The notes under the pieces: model-generated | The model's database searches: none | Seen by the model: only the letters and a program-made list of their open reading frames with translations | Told to the model about the DNA's origin: nothing | Source of the DNA: Streptomyces sp. TBY4 | Lineage (GTDB): Bacteria; Actinomycetota; Actinomycetes; Streptomycetales; Streptomycetaceae | Direction of reading: 5' to 3' | NCBI RefSeq assembly: GCF_024213195.1 | Contig: NZ_JANAVF010000021.1 | Location: 1 to 64,000, forward strand | Length of the DNA stretch: 64,000 nt | Shown: in pieces, positions 50,003-57,690 of the stretch | Position numbering within the stretch: the stretch's first letter is position 1 | Layout of the letters: every line of letters starts with the position of its first letter | Translations under genes and position numbers: made by a program

Positions 50003-50991
50003 GCCTGCGCGGGCCCGCCGGCCCGGGCGGCGGGCGGGTTCCGGGCAGCGAACGGCTCCCGGGCAGCGGGTGGCTGGAGCGCCGGCTCCCGCTGCCCGGC
50101 CCCCGGCGAAGGTTCCGCGCCTGGCGCCGCACCCGCCCGTTCTGGGGCGGGCTGCTGGTGATCCTGGGCGGGACCGAACTGCTGCTGGTCCCGCTCTCCC
50201 CGCTCACCGTGCTGGTCAGCCTGGGCCTCGGCGGGATCGCGGCCATCGGGATCGGACTGGCCCTGATCGCCGCCGGCCTGTTCCTGTGGCTGCTGCCGCA
50301 GGCCCGGGCCTACGTCTCGATCCACGCCCTCCTGCTCTCGGTGGTGTCCTTCGTGGCGACCAACCTCGGGGGCTTCCTGGTCGGCATGCTGCTCGGCATC
50401 GCGGGCAGCGCGCTGGCCTTCGGCTGGACCCCGCTGCCCGATCCGGAGGCGGGCGAGGAGGGCCCGTACGTCCCGAGCCTGGACGGCAGCGGGCCGCGCA
50501 CGCTGGCCGCCGCGCTGCCGGTGGTGCTGCTCGCCTCGCTGGTGGCGGGCACCGGGGAGGCGAGGGCCGCCCCGGCCGGTCCGCCCCTGGCCGCGCGCAC
50601 TCCCCCGACCGTGACCACCTCGCTCTTCGCCCCGCAGGGGTTCGCCTTCGCGGGGGTCACCCACGTGCCCACGGTGGACGGCCCGCTGAAGGTGCTGGTG
50701 CTGCGGATGCGGGCCGCCACCCTCACCGACTACCGGCTGCGCACCCGCGACGGCGACGAGGAGTACGGGCTCGCCGCGCGCAGGCTCGACCTGAGCGGCG
50801 ACGTGACCCTCTACCTGACGAAGTTCAGCGGGTGCATCGAGGGACTGCTGTGCGTCACCTTCAGCCCGGACGGCCTGCCCGCCCCGCCGGTCATCCCGCC
50901 GTTCGTCTTCATGACCCGGGTGAGCGCGGAGCAGGCGCTCGTCACCTCCGACGTGATCAAGACCGACGAGCTGCGGCTGGTGGCCTCGTGA
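49993..50991 (+). CDS. DUF6114 family membrane protein with extracellular C-terminal domain
   Basis: 332 residues from GTG 49993, overlapping the DUF6230 stop by 10 bp. Residues about 35-135 hold the DUF6114 core: FRAWRRTRPFWGGLLVILGGTELLLVPLSPLTVL and three more TM helices. A further TM or signal-like segment (LAAALPVVLLASLVAGTGEARA) precedes about 130 residues of beta-rich sequence with two Cys (GCIEGLLC). Coupled translation with its neighbours suggests an envelope complex. No role is known to me. Confidence 0.8.
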   Translation: MLLGLRGPAGPGGGRVPGSERLPGSGWLERRLPLPGPRRRFRAWRRTRPFWGGLLVILGGTELLLVPLSPLTVLVSLGLGGIAAIGIGLALIAAGLFLWLLPQARAYVSIHALLLSVVSFVATNLGGFLVGMLLGIAGSALAFGWTPLPDPEAGEEGPYVPSLDGSGPRTLAAALPVVLLASLVAGTGEARAAPAGPPLAARTPPTVTTSLFAPQGFAFAGVTHVPTVDGPLKVLVLRMRAATLTDYRLRTRDGDEEYGLAARRLDLSGDVTLYLTKFSGCIEGLLCVTFSPDGLPAPPVIPPFVFMTRVSAEQALVTSDVIKTDELRLVAS

Positions 50992-51932
50992 TCCCCGTCC
51001 AGGCCGCGCCGCTGTGGGCGTACGGCATCGGCGCGACCTTCGCGGTGGCCGCCGGGCGCCAGCTCCAGTGGTGGGAGCGGTCGGTACGGGGCGAGGGGGT
51101 CCGTACGAGGAGCCGCGCGGCCAACCCGTACCTGGCGCTCACCCTGCTCTACGCGGCGCTGCTGCCCGCACCGGCCGGGGCGTACCTGCTGTGGCAGAAC
51201 CCGGCCTGGTCGACGATGCACGCGGCCCGCGACCACGACGGGGTGTGGGCGGGCTTCGCCCTCTTCTACGGGGCCTCGGTGGTGGCCGGCGCGCTGCTCG
51301 GGTTCCTGGCGGCGCGGCTGTTCGTGCTGGTCGGGGCCGGGTACTGGGGGTACCTGCAGGCGGTGGCCGGGTACTTCCTGCTGTTCTTCACCCTGATCCA
51401 CGGGTGGGACGGCACGGGGTACGAGCGGCTGCTGAGCACCGATCGGCAGGCACTCGACGACTGGCCGGCGCAGGGCGTGGTCAACGGCGCCCTCGGCTTC
51501 GCGACCTCGGGCACCTTCCTGGCCGTGCTGATCTTCGGGACGGCCGTCATCGGCACCATGCTGCTGGCGGAGATCGGCTGGCTGGTGGAGGGCTGGCGGC
51601 TGCCGGGCGCGGCGGCGGACCTCAAGGTGCCGCGGGTGATCGCGGTGGCGATCGCCGGAGCGGGGGTCTACGCCCTGCCGTTCGCGGGGGCGGTGAGCGC
51701 GAGCGTGCTCGTGCGGCTGCTGGGCTGGTGGGCGGGGCTCGGGGCGTTCGCCCTGCTGGCCGGGGTGGTGCTGCTGCCGGCGCGGTCGCCCGTGCGGGCG
51801 CTGTACGGGCTGGTGGGCATTCCGGACGGGCACTGGCGGGTGGAACCGGAGGCGGAGGCGGGTCCGAGGGCGGCTCCCGGTCCGGAAGCCGAACCGGAGC
51901 CGGAGGTCAGAAGAACCAGCCGACCTGGGTGA
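50988..51932 (+). CDS. Integral membrane protein, third gene of the DUF6230/DUF6114 operon
   Basis: 314 residues from GTG 50988, overlapping the previous stop (GTGA). Five to seven TM segments, for example WAYGIGATFAVAAG, ALTLLYAALLPAPAGAYLL, VVAGALLGFLAARLFVLVGAGYWGYLQAVAGYFLLFFTLIHGW, TSGTFLAVLIFGTAVIGTMLLAEIGWLV and VLVRLLGWWAGLGAFALLAGVVLL. The tail is acidic and Pro/Glu-rich. Unrecognised. The end overlaps the convergent SCO1431-family gene by 26 bp. Confidence 0.8.
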   Translation: MIPVQAAPLWAYGIGATFAVAAGRQLQWWERSVRGEGVRTRSRAANPYLALTLLYAALLPAPAGAYLLWQNPAWSTMHAARDHDGVWAGFALFYGASVVAGALLGFLAARLFVLVGAGYWGYLQAVAGYFLLFFTLIHGWDGTGYERLLSTDRQALDDWPAQGVVNGALGFATSGTFLAVLIFGTAVIGTMLLAEIGWLVEGWRLPGAAADLKVPRVIAVAIAGAGVYALPFAGAVSASVLVRLLGWWAGLGAFALLAGVVLLPARSPVRALYGLVGIPDGHWRVEPEAEAGPRAAPGPEAEPEPEVRRTSRPG

Positions 51933-52065
51933 CGAACATGGCCACGACCACGACCAGGGTCCAGCCGAGGACGTGCTCCAGCCACGCGGGCGACCCGTCC
52001 TCGGGGCCGCCGGTGCGGACCAGGCTGCGGACACGGGAGGCGGGGGCGGCGCTGTGTGCGGTCAT
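51907..52065 (-). CDS. SCO1431-family small membrane protein
   Basis: 52 residues from ATG 52065, with GGAGGG just upstream: MTAHSAAPASRVRSLVRTGG, then SPAWLEHVLGWTLVVVVAMFVTQVGWFF. One C-terminal TM helix, N-terminus in the cytoplasm. It matches the pattern of the SCO1431 family conserved across Streptomyces. Its 3' end lies inside the convergent membrane-protein gene. Unknown role. Confidence 0.82.
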   Translation of the reverse strand: MTAHSAAPASRVRSLVRTGGPEDGSPAWLEHVLGWTLVVVVAMFVTQVGWFF

Positions 52066-52182
52066 GCCCTCCAATGTGACAGCGGGGGCGGCCCTCGCGG
52101 TAGAGACGATGGTCACTGGTGGCATGTCTCACGCCCCCGGCCGCGTGCTGCGGACCGGGGGCGCGAGGGGCGGATGCCGGGA

Positions 52183-52608
52183 TCAGGTGGTGCGGTCCCG
52201 GCCCGCCATGCCCGCCATCGCCAGGGCGAGGCACAGGGCGATGCCGCCGGCGAGGATGTTGCTCCACATCGTGCGGGTGGTGCTGACGTCGCCGGAGATG
52301 ACGAAGGGCGCGACGATCGTCCAGGCGGCGAGACCGACCGCCGTCCAGGCCATGGCGTGGGTGCGTTCGTAGGCCGAGCCGAGTCCGCTCATGCACAGGC
52401 AGTACGCCAGGCCCGCGATCAGGTTGTTGACCGCCAGCGAGCTGAGCCCGCTGAAACCGGCGATCCACGGGGAGGCGGCGATGTACAGGCCGGTGATCAG
52501 GGCCAGTGCCTCGACGGCCTGGGCACGGGGGGTGCTGGTGACCCGCTCGAACCGCGAGCGCATCTCAGCGAGGTCGGGGTGGTGTTCGATTCTCGGTTGG
52601 GTGGTCAT
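52183..52608 (-). CDS. SPW-repeat membrane protein
   Basis: 141 residues. Four TM helices in two repeats. The SPW motif is in GLYIAASPWIAGFSG, and the second repeat (LAAWTIVAPFVISG) is degenerate. AAGAGGAGG precedes the start. An AT-rich tract upstream (52650-52690) includes TTGACC and ATATAAA on the minus strand and is a likely promoter. Function unknown for the family. Confidence 0.88.
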   Translation of the reverse strand: MTTQPRIEHHPDLAEMRSRFERVTSTPRAQAVEALALITGLYIAASPWIAGFSGLSSLAVNNLIAGLAYCLCMSGLGSAYERTHAMAWTAVGLAAWTIVAPFVISGDVSTTRTMWSNILAGGIALCLALAMAGMAGRDRTT

Positions 52609-52703
52609 GGCGGGCTGCCTCCTCTTGAGAAGCTCCTACTAGCCCTTTTGCCCTTTATATTCCACTTACACCCCTTTCTGGTCAACGGGAATCCTGAGGG
52701 ATC

Positions 52704-54098
52704 TCACAACACCCCGACCGCCCGCAGCGCCAGGACCTGGGCCGGGTTCGGCCGGATCGGACCGTAGAGGTAGCAGACGCCTCCGGTGCCGGAGACGACC
52801 TTGCCGGCCGCGCCCAGGCGCTTGGTCCTGAGCCAGTTGTTCTCGAACTGCCGGCGCTGGTAGACGCGCCGCACGGCGGCGTTGTCCGCCGAGTTCGGGT
52901 CGTTGGCGATCACGTCGCCGGACGCGGTGAAGCCGATGACGGTCATCAGGTGGCCCGCCGTTCCGTAGCCCGCGCCCGTCAGCTCCTCGGCCGTGAAGGA
53001 CTGGGAGGTGATGACGGGGACTCCGGCCCGGACCAGGGTCTCCAGGTCGGCGAGGGAGCCGAGGCGGGTGACGACTCCCGCCATCTGCCGGTAGGTGGCG
53101 GCGTAGGCGGCGTTGAAGGGCCAGTTGCCGCAGCCCTTGTACGCGGAGTCGTAGGTGGACCGGGCGGCGTGGCAGACCTGCGGGTCCGCGTAGCCCTTGT
53201 TGACCCAGGCCACCGAAGTGGCGCTCGCCCGGCGGCCCCAGAACTCGATGATCATCTGCGAGGAGGTGGGACTGCACCAGGCCTCGCCGCCGTTGTCGTA
53301 CTCGGGGTACTGGCCGGCGTGCGTCTCCTGCGAGTACCTCGGCACCTTCAGCTCGTGCGCCCCGCCGGCCGGGGTGGAGGCCGGGACCGTGAACCGGTCC
53401 GGGACGTCCGAGGCCATCGCTCCGGCCAGCCACACCGTGGGGCCGCGGCTCGCACCGGGCTTGCGGTACAGGGTCAGGCGCAGCCGCCAGTCCTTGATCC
53501 GCAGCCCGCCGGCCTTCGCGGGGGCGTCCACGGCCAGGGTGTCGGTCCAGACGGTGGACCTGCCGTCGGTCTGGCCGTCCACCGAGGTGCGGCGGATGTC
53601 GCCGTCCCCGGCGGCCCAGCGGCCCATCACGTACCAGGGGGAGGCGGTGCCGTCGGTGTAGGTGCCGCGGAGTTCCGCCTGGATCCAGGTGCCGGCCGGG
53701 GTGCGGGCGTTCCAGGAGGCGATGGCCTCGGTGGCGGGCACGGTGGAGGTGTGGACCGGGGAGGTCCAGGTGGCGTACTCCCAGGTGCTCTTCTTCCCGG
53801 TGTGCGGGTCGGCGTACTCCGTGCGGCCCGTCGGGGTCTTGATCTCCAGGCCGGGGCGGGCGCCGGCGATGGCGGTCGTGCCCTGGTGGAGGCCGGCGGT
53901 CCAGTGGGCGTACGAGTACCAGAAGCGGTTGTCCACCGTCTTGCGGGTGGCTGCGGCGGCGGCCGGGGTGGCCTGCCCCGGGGCCCCGGTGGGCGGCTTC
54001 GACTCGGCCGCGGAGGCGCGGCCGCCGGGGACGGTGGCGGCGGTGGCTGCCGCCAGGGCTACCGCCAGTAGGGCGCGGCGGGGTGTGGGTGCGGTCAT
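52704..54098 (-). CDS. Secreted C39-like cysteine peptidase
   Basis: 464 residues from ATG 54098. Signal peptide MTAPTPRRALLAVALAAATAATVPGGRASAAES with AxA cleavage. A beta-rich domain (about 60-240: WEYATWTSPVHTSTVPATEAIASWNARTPAGTWIQAELRG) is followed by the peptidase: Cys275 in GGEAWCSPTSSQM, His383 in AGHLMTVIGF, and the third residue in IANDPNSADN. Such proteins are exported and may process envelope or extracellular substrates. No bacteriocin transporter is near, so it is not a maturation peptidase of the ABC type. Confidence 0.88.
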   Translation of the reverse strand: MTAPTPRRALLAVALAAATAATVPGGRASAAESKPPTGAPGQATPAAAAATRKTVDNRFWYSYAHWTAGLHQGTTAIAGARPGLEIKTPTGRTEYADPHTGKKSTWEYATWTSPVHTSTVPATEAIASWNARTPAGTWIQAELRGTYTDGTASPWYVMGRWAAGDGDIRRTSVDGQTDGRSTVWTDTLAVDAPAKAGGLRIKDWRLRLTLYRKPGASRGPTVWLAGAMASDVPDRFTVPASTPAGGAHELKVPRYSQETHAGQYPEYDNGGEAWCSPTSSQMIIEFWGRRASATSVAWVNKGYADPQVCHAARSTYDSAYKGCGNWPFNAAYAATYRQMAGVVTRLGSLADLETLVRAGVPVITSQSFTAEELTGAGYGTAGHLMTVIGFTASGDVIANDPNSADNAAVRRVYQRRQFENNWLRTKRLGAAGKVVSGTGGVCYLYGPIRPNPAQVLALRAVGVL

Positions 54099-54235
54099 CG
54101 GCGTGGCCCCCAGGGGTCGGTGCGGCGGGTCGGCTCCCGCCCACCCTTCCAGTTCCCGCGTGCGGGGCCGTGAAGCCGGGGGGTCGTGTCGGGGTGACGG
54201 GGCCCGGCCCCCTCTCCCCCGTCCCCGGGGGGCGG

Positions 54236-54296
54236 GCCCTGCGGGGCGAGGTCCCCTACCCACCCTTCCACCGTTCCCCGGGCTCCGCCCGGACCC
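54236..54296 (+). repeat. dispersed intergenic repeat, copy 2
   Basis: GCCCTGCGGGGC, then GTCCCCTACCCACCCTTCC, ACCGTTCCCCGGGCTCCGCC and CGGACCC, closely matching copies 1 and 4 in the same orientation. Confidence 0.8.
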
Positions 54297-54346
54297 GTAG
54301 CCGCGTGCGGCGCCGTTCCCGGGGGGCCAGCCCCCGGACCCCCGCT

Positions 54347-54429
54347 CCTCAAACGCCGGAGGGGCTGCATGGTGCCCGGCCGGGGCTGGATTACCCGCAG
54401 GGCAATTTCAGCCCCGCCGGCGTTTGAGG
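54347..54429. repeat. 21-bp inverted repeat with CTCAAACGCCGG ends
   Basis: CCTCAAACGCCGGAGGGGCT (54347 onward) is matched by its reverse complement at 54409-54429 with one mismatch in 21 bp, around about 41 nt. CTCAAACGCC is a recurrent intergenic word in Streptomyces; another copy is at 57630-57641. It could be a terminator or the ends of a small mobile repeat. Confidence 0.8.
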
Positions 54430-54454
54430 CGCGGGGTCTGGGGCGGAGCCCCAG

Positions 54455-54517
54455 GGGGTCCGGGCGGAGCCCGGGGAACGGGCGAAGGGCGGGTAGGGGA
54501 ACTCCGCCCCGCAGGGC
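54455..54517 (-). repeat. dispersed intergenic repeat, copy 3 (inverted)
   Basis: Reading the plus strand gives GGGGTCCGGGCGGAGCCCGG, then GGAACGGGCGAAGGGCGGGT and AGGGGAACTCCGCCCCGCAGGGC. This is the reverse complement of the other copies with a few changes. Confidence 0.8.
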
Positions 54518-54556
54518 CGGGCCGGCGGGCGGGGGCGGAGGTCATACGGTGGGGGC

Positions 54557-55192
54557 GTGGAACATCAGCCGCCGCTTCAGCCCCTCGCGCGCGAGATCAT
54601 CGCGCTGCCCCCTTCCCTCGGCCCCGTCCGCCTCGTCGGGATCGACGGGCACGCCGGGTCCGGGAAGAGCACCTTCGCGGGGGTGCTCGCCGAGGCCCTG
54701 GGCGGGGCGCCCGTGCTGCATCTGGATGATGTGGCCAGCCACGAGGAGCTGTTCGAGTGGGTCGGGCGGCTGCGCGCGCAGGTGCTGGAGCCGCTCGCCG
54801 CCGGGCGGGCCGCGCACTGGGCCCCGTACGACTGGGTCGAGCGGCGGTTCGGTCCGGAGCGGGTGCTGGAGCCCGGTCCGGTGCTGCTCGTCGAGGGGGT
54901 CGGCGCCGGGCGCCGGGCCCTGCGCCCGTACCTGGCGCGGCTGCTGTGGATGGAGACCCCGCGTGCGAAGTCCTGGGGGCGCGGGCGCGACCGGGACGGG
55001 CGCGAACTGTCCGACTTCTGGGACGGATGGGAGCGCGCGGAGCTCGCGCACTTCTCGGATGATCCTTCGCGCCCCTTCGCGGACATGCTGGTGCGGCAGA
55101 GCGGTACGGGATACGAGTGGACTTCCGGGGCCGCTGGGGCGGCGGGAACCGGCGCCGACGTGACGGAGCGTGACGTCGCCCCCCAGGGGTGA
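54557..55192 (+). CDS. P-loop NTPase, uridine kinase-like
   Basis: 211 residues from GTG 54557. Walker A GIDGHAGSGKST (about residues 28-39), LHLDDVASHEELFEW, and the later VLLVEGVGAGRRALRPYLARLLWMETPRAKSWGRGRDRDG resemble nucleoside and phosphoribulokinase-type proteins, where an Asp and Arg follow the P-loop. Substrate unknown. A -10-like TACGGT 8 nt upstream and the absence of a ribosome site suggest leaderless translation. Confidence 0.82.
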   Translation: MEHQPPLQPLAREIIALPPSLGPVRLVGIDGHAGSGKSTFAGVLAEALGGAPVLHLDDVASHEELFEWVGRLRAQVLEPLAAGRAAHWAPYDWVERRFGPERVLEPGPVLLVEGVGAGRRALRPYLARLLWMETPRAKSWGRGRDRDGRELSDFWDGWERAELAHFSDDPSRPFADMLVRQSGTGYEWTSGAAGAAGTGADVTERDVAPQG

Positions 55193-55592
55193 AGGGCGGC
55201 GGGAAGACCCTCGCCGCGGGCGTCTCCCGGCCGCTTGACCCGGGGGGCGGGACGGCCGTACGTTCTGAAGAAGCGGCCCTCACCGGCTGCCGCGGACGCG
55301 AAGCCCCCGATTGTTCCCCCGTGATCGGGGGCTTCGTTCTGCCCCCGGACACCCGCGAAACCCCGCCCGGCACTCCTTCCTCGCGGCGCCGCACCGGGCA
55401 CATCCCGGCCGTTTTCTCACCCTGCGTCACCGTGGATCCTCCGGACGCGCACCCCGCAGGTCTTCGACGCACCCTACGTAAGGTGCGTAACCGCAGGTAC
55501 GATGCACCCCTGATTTCATCGGCGCAGGGACAACTCGCGTACGCATCGCGGGGGTTGCTGGGCACCACGGGGGCACGCTTGTGGGGGATGTG
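55193..55592 (+). promoter_or_regulatory. 400-bp gap with terminator and promoter region of the AAA+ gene
   Basis: The terminator at 55300-55335 closes the P-loop gene. Downstream, TACGAT (55498-55503) is a possible -10 about 90 bp before the AAA+ start. The repeated ACGTAAGGTGCGTAACC near 55477-55493 could be an operator. No gene is seen. Confidence 0.4.
55300..55335. terminator. hairpin terminator, 12-bp perfect stem
   Basis: GAAGCCCCCGAT (55300-55311) pairs with ATCGGGGGCTTC (55324-55335), followed by GTTCT. It lies about 110 bp after the P-loop gene. Confidence 0.8.
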
Positions 55593-57545
55593 ATGGATTT
55601 CGCCGCGCACGGCAGCAGCGCGCACGCCCCGGCCGAACTCGCCTGGCTGCGAGGAGTGGACGCCTGCACGATGGGCGCCTACCCGCAGGCCGAGGAGGAG
55701 TTCCGGGCGGCCGTACGACTCGATCCGGCGATGGCGGATGCCTGGCTGGGCCTGCACGCGCTCCGCGTCGACACCACGAACGCGTTACTGCGCATGTACG
55801 CCCACCGGGACCGCTTCGGGGAGCAGCGGGCCCGCCACCGGCGGACCCTGAACTCCTGGTACTGGCTGGGCTGGTGGGTGCAGCCCGTCCTGGAGACCAG
55901 GCGGGACCTGCTGCTGGCGCACGCCTCGCACTGGCTGGACGGGCGGCACGTCCCCGAGCTGGACCAGGCGCTGGCGGCCCTGCCTCCGGTGGACACCGAC
56001 CCCCAGGTGCGTTTCCTGCACGCCTGCCGGGCCTACCTGGTCAAGGACTGGGAGCAGTTGGTCCGCTCCACGGAATCGCTGGTCGACGATCCGCTCCTGG
56101 GCATCGAGGCGGGCCTGTTCGGCGGGATGGCCCGGGTCCGGCTGGAGATGTACGGGCAGGCCGAGCCGCTGCTGGCGGCCTCCCTGATGCGCTGCCGCAG
56201 CGAGCAGCCCCAGCGCAAGGAGCTGCGGTACTGGCTGGCGCGGGCCCACGAGGGGACGGGGCGCAGCGCGGCGGCCCTGCCGCTGTACCGGGCGGTGCAC
56301 CGGGTGGACCCGGCGTTCATGGACACGGCGGCACGGCTGACGGCGATCGAGGACAGCGAGGACGCCGACGGCCTGGCCGGGTACGCGAGCGGCGCCGGCT
56401 ACGAGGCCTTCGGCGGGCACGGACCGGCCCCGTCGGGCGGGGACTTCGCGGCGGTGGCGCTGGGCGGCGGCGGTCCGGTCCAGGGCGTCGCCGCCGACGG
56501 GCAGCCGGATGCGGATCCGCTGGCGGCGGCCGACCCTCCGGAGCCGCGGCATGGGCCGGGGGCGCCGGGGCCCGGCGCGGGTCTGCCGGCCGGCGTACGG
56601 CGCAAGGCCTCGCTGCCCGCCCAGCCGGGACCGGTGGGACTGCCGGCCGGGCCGGCGGATCCGGGGGCGCTGGCCGAGGCGCTCGCGGAGCTGGAGCGGA
56701 TGGTGGGCCTGGAGCCGGTCAAACGGCAGGTGAAGGCGCTCTCCGCACAGCTGCACATGGCCAGGCTGCGGACCGGGCAGGGGCTGCCGGTGCAGCCGCC
56801 GAAGCGGCACTTCGTCTTCTCCGGACCGTCGGGTACGGGCAAGACCACGGTGGCGCGGATCCTGGGCCGGGTGTTCTACGCGCTGGGCCTGCTCGGCGGC
56901 GACCATCTCGTGGAGGCGGGCCGCGCGGACCTGGTCGGCGAGTTCCTCGGGCAGACCGCGGTGAAGGCGAACGAGCTGATCGACTCCGCGATCGGCGGGG
57001 TGCTGTTCGTGGACGAGGCGTACTCGCTGTCCAACTCGGGCTACAGCAAGGGCGACGCGTACGGCGACGAGGCCCTGCAGGTGCTGCTGAAGCGGGCGGA
57101 GGACAACCGGGACCACCTGGTCGTGATCCTCGCGGGCTATCCGGCGGGGATGGACCGGCTGCTCGCCACGAACCCGGGGCTGTCCTCGCGGTTCACCACG
57201 CGGGTGGACTTCCCCAGCTACCGGCCGCTGGAACTCACCTCGATCGGCGGGGTACTGGCTGATGCGAACGGGGACCGGTGGGACGAGGAGGCGCTGGAGG
57301 AGCTGCGCAGCATCAGCGGGCACGTGGTGGAGCAGGGGTGGATCGATGAGCTGGGGAACGGGCGGTTCCTGCGCACGCTGTACGAGAAGAGCTGCGCTTA
57401 CCGGGACTTGAGGCTGTCCGGCTTCGCGGGTGATCCCTCGCGGGACGATCTGTCCACCCTGCGGCTGGCGGACCTGATGCAGGCCTACGGCGAGGTCCTG
57501 TCGGGCCGCGGGCCCCAGGAACGGCCCGAGCCGCCGCCGTTGTAG
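55593..57545 (+). CDS. CbxX/CfxQ-type AAA+ ATPase with TPR-like N-terminal half (EccA-like)
   Basis: 650 residues from ATG 55593, with GGGGGA 4 nt upstream (GTG 55581 is the alternative). Residues 1-260 are TPR-like helical repeats (AYPQAEEEFRAAVRLDPAMADAWLGLHAL and YWLARAHEGTGRSAAALPLYRAVHRVDPAF). A Gly/Pro/Ala-rich linker follows. The AAA+ domain has LERMVGLEPVKRQVKALSAQL, Walker A FSGPSGTGKTTVARI (about 410), LVGEFLGQTAVKA and Walker B GVLFVDEAYSL (about 471). This TPR plus AAA+ order is that of EccA of type VII secretion, but no other ecc gene is present here, so its substrate is unknown. Confidence 0.88.
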   Translation: MDFAAHGSSAHAPAELAWLRGVDACTMGAYPQAEEEFRAAVRLDPAMADAWLGLHALRVDTTNALLRMYAHRDRFGEQRARHRRTLNSWYWLGWWVQPVLETRRDLLLAHASHWLDGRHVPELDQALAALPPVDTDPQVRFLHACRAYLVKDWEQLVRSTESLVDDPLLGIEAGLFGGMARVRLEMYGQAEPLLAASLMRCRSEQPQRKELRYWLARAHEGTGRSAAALPLYRAVHRVDPAFMDTAARLTAIEDSEDADGLAGYASGAGYEAFGGHGPAPSGGDFAAVALGGGGPVQGVAADGQPDADPLAAADPPEPRHGPGAPGPGAGLPAGVRRKASLPAQPGPVGLPAGPADPGALAEALAELERMVGLEPVKRQVKALSAQLHMARLRTGQGLPVQPPKRHFVFSGPSGTGKTTVARILGRVFYALGLLGGDHLVEAGRADLVGEFLGQTAVKANELIDSAIGGVLFVDEAYSLSNSGYSKGDAYGDEALQVLLKRAEDNRDHLVVILAGYPAGMDRLLATNPGLSSRFTTRVDFPSYRPLELTSIGGVLADANGDRWDEEALEELRSISGHVVEQGWIDELGNGRFLRTLYEKSCAYRDLRLSGFAGDPSRDDLSTLRLADLMQAYGEVLSGRGPQERPEPPPL

Positions 57546-57605
57546 GCCCTGCGGGGCTGTCCCCTACCCGCCCTTCCACCGTTCCCCGGGCTGCGCCCGG
57601 ACCCC
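57546..57605 (+). repeat. dispersed intergenic repeat, copy 4
   Basis: GCCCTGCGGGGC, then TGTCCCCTACCCGCCCTTCC, ACCGTTCCCCGGGCTGCGCC and CGGACCCC, immediately after the AAA+ stop. Same orientation as copies 1 and 2. Confidence 0.8.
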
Positions 57606-57641
57606 ATACGTGCGCTCCGCGCCCGTGCCCTCAAACGCCGG

Positions 57642-57680
57642 GCGGGCTGGATTTGCCGCGCAGCGGCAAATCCAGCCCGC
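57642..57680. terminator. hairpin, 17-bp perfect stem, between convergent genes
   Basis: GCGGGCTGGATTTGCCG (57642-57658) pairs with CGGCAAATCCAGCCCGC (57664-57680) around 5 nt. It follows CCCTCAAACGCCG (57629-57641) and separates the AAA+ gene (+) from the CNNM-type gene (-). Likely a bidirectional terminator. Confidence 0.8.
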
Positions 57681-57690
57681 AGGGCCCCCC

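Larger units (their letters stand above)
54099..54556. other. 458-bp repeat-filled intergenic region
   Basis: Between the divergent C39-like peptidase gene and the P-loop gene. It contains two copies of the dispersed repeat in opposite orientation (54236-54296 and 54455-54517) flanking a 21-bp inverted repeat (54347-54429). Otherwise it is GC-rich and without a gene. At the right end TACGGT lies 8-13 nt before GTG 54557 and may be the -10 of a leaderless transcript. Confidence 0.7.
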
